Shown: positions 6,447 through 14,372 of the stretch, in pieces
How the letters are laid out: every line of letters begins with the position of its first letter
How positions within the stretch are numbered: position 1 is the first letter of the stretch
Translations under genes and position numbers: made by a program
Assembly: GCF_000297435.1 (NCBI RefSeq)
Contig: NZ_CAIP01000390.1
Coordinates: 1 to 18,289, forward strand
Origin: Microcystis sp. T1-4
Lineage (GTDB): Bacteria; Cyanobacteriota; Cyanobacteriia; Cyanobacteriales; Microcystaceae
DNA: 18,289 nucleotides
Direction: 5' to 3'
Notes under the pieces: model-generated
The model's input: only the letters and a program-made list of their open reading frames with translations
What the model was told of the DNA's origin: nothing
Database searches by the model: none

Positions 6447-7739
6447 ATGTTCTCAGTTTTTAATTTGGCAGTTTTCGGCTTTCTCTTCGGTTGGCTGGGG
6501 GGGCAATCCCAACCGATCGCCAATATTCCCCTAATTTCTTGGCAAAATCAGCCTATTTTTGACCTTCCCACCGCTCCCGATCCCCGGGTGGCGGCGATCG
6601 TGGCCGATTATCTGCAAGACTTGAGGAAAAAAGGTTTAAACTCTGGTCAACAACGGGTCTTAATTGAGACGGAATGGGCTGATTTAGCTGACCATCAGGG
6701 TAATCTGCCCGCTTCGGGGGCTTCTTTAACTAAAATTGCCACTACTCTCGCCGCCGTGGAAACCTGGCCTCTCGATCATCGTTTTGCTACTCGTTTTTAC
6801 AGCACGGGAGAGGTAAAAAACGGGGTGTTAGAGGGAGATTTAATTATTGAAGGGTCAGGGGATCCTCTCTTTGTCTGGGAAGAAGCGATCGCAGTGGGCA
6901 ATGGCCTTGATCAATTAGGCATCCGTCAGGTCAAAGGCGATCTGATCATTACGGGTAAATTCGCCATGAATTTTCAAACCGATCCCCTCAAAGCGGGAGA
7001 ATTGCTGATAATTGGGCTTGATCAATCGAAATGGTCAAAAGAAACCGAAAAAGCTTTTCAAAGCCTTCCTAGCGGCACACAAGCCCCACAGGTGAAGATT
7101 TTGGGCATGGTTCGAGCGAGTCAAATTCGCCCCGAAAATGCCCGATTATTGTTGGGTCATCAGTCCTTAACTTTAACGGAACTGTTGCGTCAGATGAATA
7201 TTTATAGTAATAACGTCATGTCAGAAATGTTAGCGGAGTTGCTCGGTGGCCCGGCGGCAGTGGACGCAATTAATACTAAAATCACTGGGGTAGGAGCGGA
7301 AGAAATTCAATTAATTAATGGTTCGGGATTGGGGGTAGAAAATCGCTTGTCTCCCCGGGCAGTTATTGAGATTCTTAAAGCATTGGATCGCAAGTTAGCC
7401 AATCAACCGATCAAAGTCGCTGATTTATTTCCGGTGGGGGGACGCGATACCAAAGGAACTATGCAGTGGCGGGCTATTCCCAAAGGAGTAGTGATTAAAA
7501 CTGGCACTTTAGCCCAAGTTAGTGCCTTAGCTGGAGAAATTCCCACCCAAGAAAGGGGTAAAGTTTGGTTTGTAATTATGAATGCTGGTAGTGGCAATAT
7601 CGAGGGATTCAGAAATCAGCAGGATCGGGTGTTACAAGCTTTAGATCAACACTGGCAAATTCTCCCGGAAGCTACTAAAGGATCGATTCCTGAAAGGGCC
7701 TTTTTAGGTGATCCTAGTCGGGTAAGTCAGGGTTTCTAA
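6447..7739 (+). CDS. dacB: D-alanyl-D-alanine carboxypeptidase/endopeptidase, peptidase family S13 (PBP4 type)
   Basis: A low-molecular-weight penicillin-binding protein that trims or cuts peptidoglycan cross-links in the periplasm. The three active-site boxes are present in the right order: SLTK (Ser93-Lys96), SNN (254-256) and KTG (351-353). Other S13 features are EGDLIIEGSGDP (129-140) and INGSGLGVENRLSP (290-303). The 430-residue length is in the usual range. The first 20 residues are hydrophobic and look like a signal peptide, but no Lys or Arg lies before the hydrophobic core, which is unusual. AAGGA lies just upstream of the ATG as a ribosome site. The gene is divergent from plsX and convergent with argC. 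Whether it is mainly a carboxypeptidase or an endopeptidase cannot be told from sequence. Confidence 0.93.
   Translation: MFSVFNLAVFGFLFGWLGGQSQPIANIPLISWQNQPIFDLPTAPDPRVAAIVADYLQDLRKKGLNSGQQRVLIETEWADLADHQGNLPASGASLTKIATTLAAVETWPLDHRFATRFYSTGEVKNGVLEGDLIIEGSGDPLFVWEEAIAVGNGLDQLGIRQVKGDLIITGKFAMNFQTDPLKAGELLIIGLDQSKWSKETEKAFQSLPSGTQAPQVKILGMVRASQIRPENARLLLGHQSLTLTELLRQMNIYSNNVMSEMLAELLGGPAAVDAINTKITGVGAEEIQLINGSGLGVENRLSPRAVIEILKALDRKLANQPIKVADLFPVGGRDTKGTMQWRAIPKGVVIKTGTLAQVSALAGEIPTQERGKVWFVIMNAGSGNIEGFRNQQDRVLQALDQHWQILPEATKGSIPERAFLGDPSRVSQGF
6885..6892. repeat. HIP1 octamer GCGATCGC (2 of 3)
   Basis: A perfect copy inside dacB. Several near copies (for example GCGATCGT at 6595) occur elsewhere in the window. 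Confidence 0.85.
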
Positions 7740-7788
7740 GGGGTAGATATCAACTTGACAATCAAATTTAGTTTGATGGTGAGGAACT

Positions 7789-7935
7789 TTAGCAAGGTTT
7801 TATATTCACTTTTGCCGATAAACTGACTACTTTTCTGCCATTTTCTCCTTGTCTTTGCTGCCAATCGGTAAACAAATCATAGTGACAAAATTTTGCCAGT
7901 TTTTCCCGAAATTGAGCAAAGGATGTGATGTGTGG
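7789..7935 (-). pseudogene. Unidentified ORF remnant (48 codons, no start)
   Basis: The minus strand is open for 48 codons to a TAA. It reads like ordinary protein (segments FREKLAKFCHYDLFTDWQQ and GRKVVSLSAKVNIKPC) but has no start codon, and a stop immediately precedes it. The MITE at 7943-8219 lies just upstream. Removing the MITE does not restore a longer frame, because the upstream stop is inside the target duplication. It may be the 3' end of a decayed gene. I do not recognise the family, and chance is possible. Confidence 0.25.
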
Positions 7936-7942
7936 TTAAACG

Positions 7943-8219
7943 GGGTGCATCTCACATTTGCAGAAATACCGACAATCAGCAATTATCAGTGACTCTTAAA
8001 CTGGTACAAATATATCAACAATCGCGTGTAAGCATCCCACCGAAAAACTAATGCGCGGGGGGTTTGGGGGCGGCGCCACGCCCCCAACGGGGGGTTTGGG
8101 GGGTAGAACCCCCCAAAGGCTTGGATTGAGTGATAAAATCGGAAGTGATCACCAATTTTAGAAGATAGTTTCCCTTTAAAAATCCCAACTCAGTAGATTT
8201 ACAAAAATGAGATGTACTC
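7943..8219. mobile_element. 277-bp non-autonomous element with imperfect inverted ends and 9-bp target duplication
   Basis: The left end GGGTGCATCTCACATTTG (7943-7960) is inverted against 8202-8219 (reverse complement GAGTACATCTCATTTTTG). They match at 14 of 18 positions, and at about 21 of 30 when extended. The 9-bp repeat GGTTAAACG flanks the element exactly (7934-7942 and 8220-8228), which is strong evidence for transposition. No transposase is encoded. The interior holds two GC-rich hairpins. The parent IS family cannot be named from memory. Confidence 0.75.
8055..8117. repeat. Paired perfect GC-rich hairpins inside the MITE
   Basis: Hairpin A is TTGGGGGCG (8064-8072) with CGCCCCCAA (8079-8087), a 9-bp perfect stem with a 6-base loop. 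Hairpin B is TTTGGGGGGT (8095-8104) with ACCCCCCAAA (8108-8117), a 10-bp stem with a 3-base loop. The segment CGGGGGGTTTGGGGG occurs directly twice (8056-8070 and 8088-8102). They lie between convergent dacB and argC and could stop transcription both ways, although neither has a T-run. Confidence 0.8.
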
Positions 8220-8241
8220 GGTTAAACGCATCCAGGAATTT

Positions 8242-9303
8242 TTAAGGATAAAAACACATTTGCGGTAAACCAAGGGATTCTTCCCAACCCATCATGAGAT
8301 TGAGACATTGTACCGCTTGTCCCGATTGTCCCTTAACTAAATTATCGATCGCTGACATCACGATCACTCGATCGGTTCTCGGATCCACTTCAATACCGAG
8401 ATAACATAAATTAGTACCACAGGCCCATTTAGTTTGTGGATAGACTCCCCCGGGTAGGATTTTGACAAAGGGAGAAGTGCGATAAAAAGCATTGTAGATA
8501 GTGATTAAATCATCCCGCACCAGATTAGGATCCCGTAAAGTGGCGTAAACTGTGGACAGGATACCCCGAACCATGGGCATTAAATGGGGAGTAAACTGGA
8601 CGCGCACCTCATGACCGGCTAAATCACCGCAAATCTGCTCGATTTCGGGAGTATGACGGTGTTTTCCCGCTACATTATAGGCCCCGACCGAACTATCTGC
8701 TTCTGCCAATAACATATTAATTTTAGCTTGTCTTCCCCCTCCCGAAGTTCCCGATTTGGCATCGATAATCGTGGTTTCCGGGACAATTAAACCCTGTTTT
8801 AACAGGGGAGAAATCGCCATTAAACTAGCGGTAGGATAACATCCGGGGCAACCGATTAAAGAGGCATTTTTAATATCTTCCCGATAAAGTTCCGGTAAAC
8901 CGTACACAGCCTTTGCTGCGATCGCTTGATCCTGACGTTCCTTGCCATACCATTTACTATAGGTTTCTAGGCTAGTAAAACGATAATCTGCCGACAGGTC
9001 TAACACTTTACAGCCTTTAGCGAGCAAAGGAGGGGCTAAATCACAGGCTAAACCATTGGGTAAACCCAAGAAAACCACTTGACAACGGGAGGCAATTGTG
9101 TCTAAATCGATCGCCTCCACATTAAGATTAATGCTATGTCCGAGATGGGGATATAAATCACTGTAGGGTTTCCCCGCGCTACTATCGCCCCCCAGATACG
9201 CTAATTCGACAAGGGGATGTTCTTTGAGCAAACGTACCAACTGTACGCCACCATATCCGGAAGCGCCGACAATACCCACTGAAACCTTCTGTCCTTGCGT
9301 CAT
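8242..9303 (-). CDS. argC: N-acetyl-gamma-glutamyl-phosphate reductase
   Basis: Third step of arginine synthesis: NADPH-dependent reduction of N-acetylglutamyl-5-phosphate to the semialdehyde. The 353-residue product starts with the Rossmann NADP-binding motif GIVGASGYGG (10-19). Its catalytic Cys155 sits in GCPGCYPT, a catalytic His217 in GKHRHTPEIEQ, and the C-terminal NLVKGQSGQAVQCLNLMMGW (321-340) is typical of the family. Length and ends agree with other ArgC proteins. The ATG at 9301-9303 is preceded by AAGGG-like purines. There is no obvious co-transcribed partner: the downstream side is a convergent intergenic region carrying a MITE. Other arginine genes are not in the window, as is usual for scattered cyanobacterial arg genes. 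Confidence 0.97.
   Translation of the reverse strand: MTQGQKVSVGIVGASGYGGVQLVRLLKEHPLVELAYLGGDSSAGKPYSDLYPHLGHSINLNVEAIDLDTIASRCQVVFLGLPNGLACDLAPPLLAKGCKVLDLSADYRFTSLETYSKWYGKERQDQAIAAKAVYGLPELYREDIKNASLIGCPGCYPTASLMAISPLLKQGLIVPETTIIDAKSGTSGGGRQAKINMLLAEADSSVGAYNVAGKHRHTPEIEQICGDLAGHEVRVQFTPHLMPMVRGILSTVYATLRDPNLVRDDLITIYNAFYRTSPFVKILPGGVYPQTKWACGTNLCYLGIEVDPRTDRVIVMSAIDNLVKGQSGQAVQCLNLMMGWEESLGLPQMCFYP
8918..8925. repeat. HIP1 octamer GCGATCGC (3 of 3)
   Basis: A perfect copy inside argC. Confidence 0.85.
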
Positions 9304-9577
9304 TTCCCTTATTCCTAAAAATCCTTACCGTTAATATAACGTTTTGCTCTGGCTGAATTTTAGCCTAACCGACAGGATTTAAATCAAAAAACTTCCTGTA
9401 AAAATCTAGTATCTCGGCCGGGTTGTCCATAAACCGTCAATTTCTCTTGATCCCTAGGCGGTTATCTTAATGATGAAGTACAAAGTTTTCCTTTTAGGGA
9501 GTCGTTCATCGGCAGATGAGGCCAAATTAGGTTAAACTCCATCTTGAGGAGAAAAGCTCTAATTCAATCCCCCATAT
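9304..9577. other. Spacer between the DUF3146 gene and argC
   Basis: No gene of useful length is visible on either strand, and no repeat of the types seen elsewhere in the window occurs here. It must contain the argC promoter, but I cannot point to a convincing one. Confidence 0.5.
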
Positions 9578-9841
9578 TTACAATTTTGATCGCACTGTAA
9601 ATTGATAATCTCCTCCCGGTTCTAATTGATAATCGTAGCGTTCTAAAAACCGATTCAAGGGTTCAAAAATCAAAGCCCTACCTAGGGACGGTTGTACTAA
9701 TAACTTACCTTGAAGAAAATGCCATTGAAACCGCCATTGATATTGTTCCGTCCGCACTTCTCCCTCTAATTTCCCCGTTTGCCAAGATTGCTTAATTATC
9801 CGCACATAAGCCGTACTTTCTGGTCGATTACCGCCACTCAC
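9578..9841 (-). CDS. Small DUF3146-type cyanobacterial protein
   Basis: An 87-residue protein without signal peptide or membrane segment, mixed in charge and rich in aromatic residues. Features such as AYVRI, the QYQWRFQWHFLQGKLLVQPS segment, LGRAL and the ending DYQLEPGGDYQFTVR match my memory of DUF3146, a family restricted to cyanobacteria with no assigned function. The start is GTG (9839-9841), with a purine-rich TAGGTAGGA about eight bases upstream. It lies on the same strand as argC and the DUF389 gene, with gaps of 274 and 86 bp, so co-transcription with the DUF389 gene is possible but not shown. Function is unknown. Confidence 0.8.
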   Translation of the reverse strand: MSGGNRPESTAYVRIIKQSWQTGKLEGEVRTEQYQWRFQWHFLQGKLLVQPSLGRALIFEPLNRFLERYDYQLEPGGDYQFTVRSKL

Positions 9842-9927
9842 CTGAATCCTACCTATAGATTAAATATCAAACATTAAGATAGCGAATTAATCCTTGTTTG
9901 TCATTACTTGAGCTAATTTTCTCGACT

Positions 9928-10917
9928 TTATTCTGGGGAAGTGACTTCATTAACCTTAGAAACCAAGACATTTAACTGAAAAGGTCGCCCCATTTCCTTA
10001 GTAATGAATTCTTCCAACAATTCCACCTGTCTGGGGGTAATGCTTTCGGCGGTTCTTACTACTAATCTCACCCGGGGAGGTTGCTTGAGCCAATTAATCG
10101 AAGATTCCAATAATTCTGCCCGTTGAAAAGTAATTGTTCGTTGTAATAAAGCTTTTTTGAGCAACCTTGCTAAACGAGCTTGATTGGCCAGAGTTGTAAA
10201 ACTTATTCCTAAGGGAATTAGCAAAACTGCTGTCAGGATAGAAGTTAAAACTATCGCATTACGCGCCCGATGAAAATTAGAATAACCAGCCAGCAAAAAG
10301 ACCAACAAACAGGAGAGAGCAATGCCTAATAAATTGGTAATATATAACAGAGTCGCCCCCAAACTTAGGACCCAATTGCCTTGGGATAATCCTAACCCGA
10401 TCGTACAAACTGGCGGCATTAAAGCCACGGCGATTGCTGTTCCCGCTAAAGTACCTGAAATTTTCGGTTCTATTTTGGCATAACCACTGATTGCCCCCGC
10501 AGTAATTGCCACTCCTAAATCTAAAAGATTCGGTTGAGAACGAGCTTGAATTTCACTACCAAATTCGGAAATTCCGATCAATAATCCCAGCAACCAAGCT
10601 ATCACTAAAGCGATGATCGTACCGACTAAAATTGCCAGGGCTGACTTACGAATTAATCGCCAACTGCCAATTAAACCACCAAAAGCTAGACTACGAATCG
10701 GCAACATTAAAGGGGCAATAATCATTGCCCCAATAATCACGGCTGCACTATTGGCAACTAAGCCTAAAGTAGCGATCGTACAAGAACTAACAATCAAAGC
10801 TAGATAGGGAAAATCGAGGGACGCTTCTGACCATAAATCGCGCCACATAGCCCTGGATTGTTGCCAGGCCAAAGGTTTTCTTGAGAACCACGAGTGGGGC
10901 TGTTCTTTTCTCGTCAT
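9928..10917 (-). CDS. DUF389 family integral membrane protein
   Basis: The 329-residue product has a short basic N terminus and then about seven hydrophobic segments (roughly residues 37-54, 57-75, 92-116, 132-148, 156-174, 184-210 and 219-243). A hydrophilic C-terminal domain of about 85 residues follows, with RVRLVVRTAESITPRQVELLEEF. The motif NSAAVIIGAMIIAPLMLPI (56-74) is the signature of DUF389/TIGR00341 proteins. Some longer relatives carry an extra N-terminal regulatory domain that is absent here. The family is thought to be membrane-embedded, and its substrate or role is not established. The ATG lacks a clear ribosome site. The neighbour downstream is the DUF3146 gene, and the upstream side faces the Rpn pseudogene divergently. 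Confidence 0.88.
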   Translation of the reverse strand: MTRKEQPHSWFSRKPLAWQQSRAMWRDLWSEASLDFPYLALIVSSCTIATLGLVANSAAVIIGAMIIAPLMLPIRSLAFGGLIGSWRLIRKSALAILVGTIIALVIAWLLGLLIGISEFGSEIQARSQPNLLDLGVAITAGAISGYAKIEPKISGTLAGTAIAVALMPPVCTIGLGLSQGNWVLSLGATLLYITNLLGIALSCLLVFLLAGYSNFHRARNAIVLTSILTAVLLIPLGISFTTLANQARLARLLKKALLQRTITFQRAELLESSINWLKQPPRVRLVVRTAESITPRQVELLEEFITKEMGRPFQLNVLVSKVNEVTSPE

Positions 10918-11029
10918 TGTGCTGAGGAAGATAAACTTTTCTTTTACTTATAACTTTTTTTGTCTAATCAATGTATATTTGTATCATTTTCTTTAACTAA
11001 TCTTACCATTTTTTTCTTCGCCTCGATCG

Positions 11030-11540
11030 ATGAAACCTCCTGGCCTCTGCCGACCGCCTTCGTTAACGCTACTAGGCCGGGTAGAAGTTAGCCAAGAAAT
11101 TACCGACGAAACCCGACAGATTGATCTATTTTTTTCGCCTCATCCAGCGGGGCAAATAACTGTCGATAATCTAGGATTATTAGGTCAAATTGCCCTAAAT
11201 AGCACTCTCCTAGAACCCTGTGGAAATACAAAATATTTTAGAAGAAGAAGATCGAGAGGTGTTTATGATGTTATCGCAAACTTATCTGGAATGGAAAGAA
11301 GCAGTGAGACGACAGGCTAGACAAGAAGCTCTTGAAGAAGGTCTTCAAGCAGGTCTTCAAGAGACGCATCGGGGGATGATCGAAAATTTACTACAAGTGC
11401 GCTTTGGACAGTTAGATGATTCTTTTAATCTCGTGATTGAGGGATTGTTATCCTTATCCCCGGGCGAATCTAGCCGTTTATTAATCGAATCCGCCTGCGA
11501 GGACTTATTTAAGCGTTTTCACGCTATAACTCCCCAGTAG
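11030..11540 (+). pseudogene. Rpn/DUF4351-like (PD-(D/E)XK nuclease-type) gene with internal deletion
   Basis: Two frames together make the ends of one known kind of protein. The first (11030 to about 11219) gives LLGRVEVSQEITDETRQIDLFFSP and LGLLGQIALNSTLLEPCGN, the N-terminal nuclease-like part with the conserved RQID. The second (11220-11540, one frame over) gives EIQNILEEEDREVFMMLS and the C-terminal ENLLQVRFGQLDD tail, preceded by a Gln-rich amphipathic stretch. In intact cyanobacterial members I expect well over 100 residues between these pieces, so an internal deletion near 11215-11225 seems to have removed the middle and shifted the frame. A GTG at 11220 could start the second piece, but it would lack the catalytic domain. 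These genes are common, multi-copy and often decayed. Confidence 0.75.
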
Positions 11541-12087
11541 ATGGAAGTAGGGGAGATGGGAGATGGGGGATGGGAGAGGGGAGAAAAAAGCTGACACTGA
11601 TAACTGATGACTGATAACTGATAACTGACTCCCGACTTCTAACCCAATGTTGGACAAAGATAAACAAAAATTATCTATTGACTCCAAAAACTTGAGAATA
11701 TTTAAATTAACATTTCGCAATATTTACAAATTCTTAAGAATTAATTGAGAAAGATTTTTATTTAACAACGATGTTGTAATGGTTACAGCGATTTGATAAA
11801 ATTTCATAGTGGGTTATTCTGTGCTTTTTTGGACAGCAATGGTTGAAACCCTTGCTACACCTACAGGGTGATCTAATTAAGACGGGTAAATCGGTCAATT
11901 TTACCCACAACGATGATCTTTTTTTTGTGTAGTTTTATTGCAAAGAAAAAGTTTTTTTGACAAAAAGCGCAAAGTATGCAGTAGCAGTTATGGCAGAGTG
12001 GGGAAGTGGGGAAGTGGGGGAATTTCAACTAAAACCCTAAAACCCCAACACCCCAAAACCCTATCACCCGACCACTGATCACTGAAT
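11541..12087. other. Gene-free spacer between the Rpn pseudogene and rplY
   Basis: No gene is supported. From the left it holds a GGGAGATGGG-type purine patch (11550-11585), a heptamer cluster (11596-11629) and an AT-rich stretch with long T-runs (about 11930-11960). Near the rplY end are a GGGGAAGT repeat (about 11998-12020) and a C-rich AAAACCC/CACCCCAA patch (12030-12062). The heptamer-like CCACTGATCACTGA stops two bases short of the rplY stop codon. Confidence 0.6.
11596..11629. repeat. Heptamer cluster (TAACTGA units)
   Basis: Units of TAACTGA and TGACTGA occur in tandem. TAACTGA is the reverse complement of TCAGTTA, so this is the same repeat family in the opposite orientation. It begins 55 bases after the stop of the Rpn pseudogene. 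Confidence 0.85.
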
Positions 12088-12645
12088 TTACCGTTTAGCG
12101 GCAACAATGGCAAAAACGGTGGTATGGGGATCGTCTTTTAAAGTCACCCCTTCCGGCATTTTTAAATCACCCACGAGCAAAGATTGCCCCACACCGATGC
12201 CCGACACATCAAATTCGATCACTTCCGGGATATTATCGGCAATACAGGAGACATTAACTTCGTTAACGAACTGTTCGATTAAACCGCCCTGTTTGGTTCC
12301 GATCGCTTCTCCAATGGCTTTAATGGGAACAACGATATCGAGCTTACCGTGAGCAGATACCGAGAAGAAACTGAGATGATAGAGATTTCTTTTCCAGGGA
12401 TGAGATTGCACCTCTTGGATCAAAGCCTTTCCCGTCCAGGGCATTTCGGGAACATTCACATCCACCAGGGTATTATTTACCGAAGCCTTTTTAAGCAGGG
12501 TTAAGGCCGCTTTTTCTCCCACCACCAGAGAAACCGATTCCGTGCCGTTGTGGCCGTAGAGAACCGCCGGGATCAAACCCTGACGACGTAGGGCCCTGGG
12601 GTTAATATTTTCGGGTCTTTTTTGACATTCAACGCTAACTTGCAT
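12088..12645 (-). CDS. rplY: 50S ribosomal protein L25 (bL25, CTC/TL5 type)
   Basis: Binds 5S rRNA in the large ribosomal subunit. The 185-residue product has the two-domain layout of the longer L25/TL5 form. The N-terminal 5S-binding domain (about 1-92) has ALRRQGLIPAVLYG and the LIQEVQSHPWKRNLYHLSFF segment. The C-terminal beta domain (about 95-180) has VPIKAIGEAIGTKQGG and DVSGIGVGQSLLVGDLKMPEGV. AGAGGA lies about ten bases upstream of the ATG. The start is 27 bases from the purA stop on the same strand, so purA-rplY is likely one transcript. The short distance to purA and the normal length give high confidence. A heptamer-like patch sits two bases past its stop. Confidence 0.95.
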   Translation of the reverse strand: MQVSVECQKRPENINPRALRRQGLIPAVLYGHNGTESVSLVVGEKAALTLLKKASVNNTLVDVNVPEMPWTGKALIQEVQSHPWKRNLYHLSFFSVSAHGKLDIVVPIKAIGEAIGTKQGGLIEQFVNEVNVSCIADNIPEVIEFDVSGIGVGQSLLVGDLKMPEGVTLKDDPHTTVFAIVAAKR

Positions 12646-12672
12646 AGTTGACTAATCCTCTTTAGCAATGAT

Positions 12673-14016
12673 TTAAAATTCGTAATTATCCCAAGGTGAG
12701 CCATTTTCGTCCAAAAGAGCGCGTTTTGGTCCGTGAATGGGATCTTCAACGATAATAGTTTGGTCGCGACTAGCTCCTAGGGAGATAATCGCGATCGGTA
12801 CTTCCATAATCGCCCCTAGGAATTTTAGATAATCGAGGGCCTGTTTAGGCAGGTCTTCCAGACTGCGACAATCACTGGTGGGTTGTTGCCACCCCGGCAT
12901 CGTTCGGTAAATCGGTTGACAACGGGCGAATTCCCCGGCACTACTGGGTAAATGGCGACAGGTTTTGCCGTCCAATTGGTAGGCCACACAGACTTTGATT
13001 TCCTCTAGGGTATCGAGAACATCCAACTTGGTGATCGCTAGACAGTCTAAACCATTGATTCGCACCGCATAACGACCGATCACCGCGTCAAACCAACCAC
13101 AGCGACGACGACGGCCGGTGGTGGTCCCGAATTCCGCCCCCCGATCACACAATAACTGCTCGATCTCCCCCTCTAATTCCGTGGGAAATGGCCCTTCCCC
13201 CACCCTAGTGGTGTAAGCTTTGGCCACACCGATCACTCGATCGATTACCGTCGGACCGATACCAGAACCCACACAAGCACCCCCAGCGATCGGATTGGAG
13301 GAGGTAACGTAGGGATAGGTTCCGTGATCGAGGTCAAGTAGGGTGCCTTGGGCCCCTTCAAAAAGAATATTCTTACGCTTGCGGATTGCTTCGTAGATTT
13401 TTAGGGAACTATCGACCACATGGGGACGTAGTTTCTCGGCATATTCTAGATATTCCTCGATCACCGTCTTCGGCTCTAAAGGCGGTAAGTTATATAACTT
13501 TTCTAAAATGACGTTTTTATAATTGGTCGTCCATTCTAGTTTTTGCCGCAGATTCTCGGTATTCATCAAGTCGATGACTCGAATGCCGATGCGCTCGGAT
13601 TTGTCGGCATAGGTGGGGCCGATACCCCTTCCCGTGGTGCCGATTTTATATTTACCCCGTTTTTCCTCGGATGCTTGATCGAGCAGCCGGTGATAGGGCA
13701 TAGTGACATGAGCCGTTTGCGAGATATAGAGATTGTCCGTGGTAACATTGAGGGCGTGTAATTGCGCCATCTCTTTTAGTAACACCGAGGGATCTATGAC
13801 TGTTCCCGAGCCGATTATACATTCCGTATCCGGGTAGAGAATCCCGGAGGGAATTAGATGGAGTTTGAACGTTTGATCATCGACGACGACGGTATGACCC
13901 GCATTTACGCCACCTTGAGAACGCACCACCACATCCGCCGATCGACTCAGCAGATCCGTGATTTTTCCTTTTCCTTCGTCGCCCCATTGAGCGCCGATTA
14001 CAATAACGTTAGCCAA
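12673..14016 (-). CDS. purA: Adenylosuccinate synthetase
   Basis: Joins IMP and aspartate using GTP, the first step from IMP to AMP. The 447-residue product has the phosphate-binding loop GAQWGDEGKGK (8-18) with catalytic Asp13, His41 in GGVNAGHT, EGAQGTLLDLDHGTYPYVTSSN, GEGPFPTEL, TTTGRRRRCGWFDAV and TKLDVLD, all standard. The start is TTG (rc of 14014-14016). An in-frame TAA lies only two codons upstream, leaving no ATG or GTG option, and the product then begins MANVIVIGAQWGDEGKG, as in relatives. It precedes rplY by 27 bp and lies downstream of a 55-residue gene on the same strand. The enzyme is complete and probably active. Confidence 0.97.
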   Translation of the reverse strand: MANVIVIGAQWGDEGKGKITDLLSRSADVVVRSQGGVNAGHTVVVDDQTFKLHLIPSGILYPDTECIIGSGTVIDPSVLLKEMAQLHALNVTTDNLYISQTAHVTMPYHRLLDQASEEKRGKYKIGTTGRGIGPTYADKSERIGIRVIDLMNTENLRQKLEWTTNYKNVILEKLYNLPPLEPKTVIEEYLEYAEKLRPHVVDSSLKIYEAIRKRKNILFEGAQGTLLDLDHGTYPYVTSSNPIAGGACVGSGIGPTVIDRVIGVAKAYTTRVGEGPFPTELEGEIEQLLCDRGAEFGTTTGRRRRCGWFDAVIGRYAVRINGLDCLAITKLDVLDTLEEIKVCVAYQLDGKTCRHLPSSAGEFARCQPIYRTMPGWQQPTSDCRSLEDLPKQALDYLKFLGAIMEVPIAIISLGASRDQTIIVEDPIHGPKRALLDENGSPWDNYEF

Positions 14017-14111
14017 GGTATTTTAGTCTAGCTAAAGTTCACACAAACTCCTATTATCTCTCTTGGCCAATACAACTGTCAAGTTATCTCTCTTCGCTAA
14101 TTGCGGGGAGA

Positions 14112-14132
14112 AGGCGAGGGTAAAACTCGCCT
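14112..14132 (-). other. Stem-loop after the small ORF, upstream of purA
   Basis: AGGCGAG (14112-14118) and CTCGCCT (14126-14132) form a perfect 7-bp stem with a 7-base loop, 12 bases past the stop of the small minus-strand gene. No T-run follows in that direction, so it may be an attenuating or RNA-protecting hairpin in place of a full terminator. Confidence 0.4.
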
Positions 14133-14143
14133 ATTTTCAGGGT

Positions 14144-14311
14144 TTATTGACCTTCCCGACTGATTTGACGCTCGATAGTTTCGATAGCGGCATTTAATCC
14201 CGCTAGACGGGTTTCGAGGTCGTCGCGCATCCATTTAAGGAATGTTAACTTACGCTCTTGATATTCTTGGCGGGAAGTGCTGCCACAAGTGTTAAAGAAA
14301 AAGGGAAACAT
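14144..14311 (-). CDS. Small conserved-looking protein, 55 residues, predicted coiled coil
   Basis: An ATG-to-TAA frame of 55 codons reads with a hydrophobic start (MFPFFFNTCGS), then a charged helical stretch: RQEYQERKLTFLKWMRDD, ETRLAGLNAAIETIERQ and ISREGQ. Hydrophobic residues spaced about every three or four positions (about 17-50) suggest an amphipathic or coiled-coil helix. It has no signal peptide cleavage site. The composition is protein-like, and it sits on the same strand between lptF-like and purA genes with gaps of 61 and 127 bp. I do not recognise a named family. There is no obvious ribosome site. That it is a real gene is inferred from coding character. Confidence 0.65.
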   Translation of the reverse strand: MFPFFFNTCGSTSRQEYQERKLTFLKWMRDDLETRLAGLNAAIETIERQISREGQ

Positions 14312-14372
14312 AGATCTAAGGGGCCTGCTATAACTCTACGTCTCCTATCTTGACGAAAATTTCCCAAAAAGT

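Noticed and set aside
11030..11320. Stand-alone 96-codon gene
   Set aside because: After about 11219 it runs out of frame through the other half of the same family, so both pieces are one pseudogene.
13543..13761. Plus-strand open frame inside purA
   Set aside because: Shadow of the confidently identified purA coding sequence.
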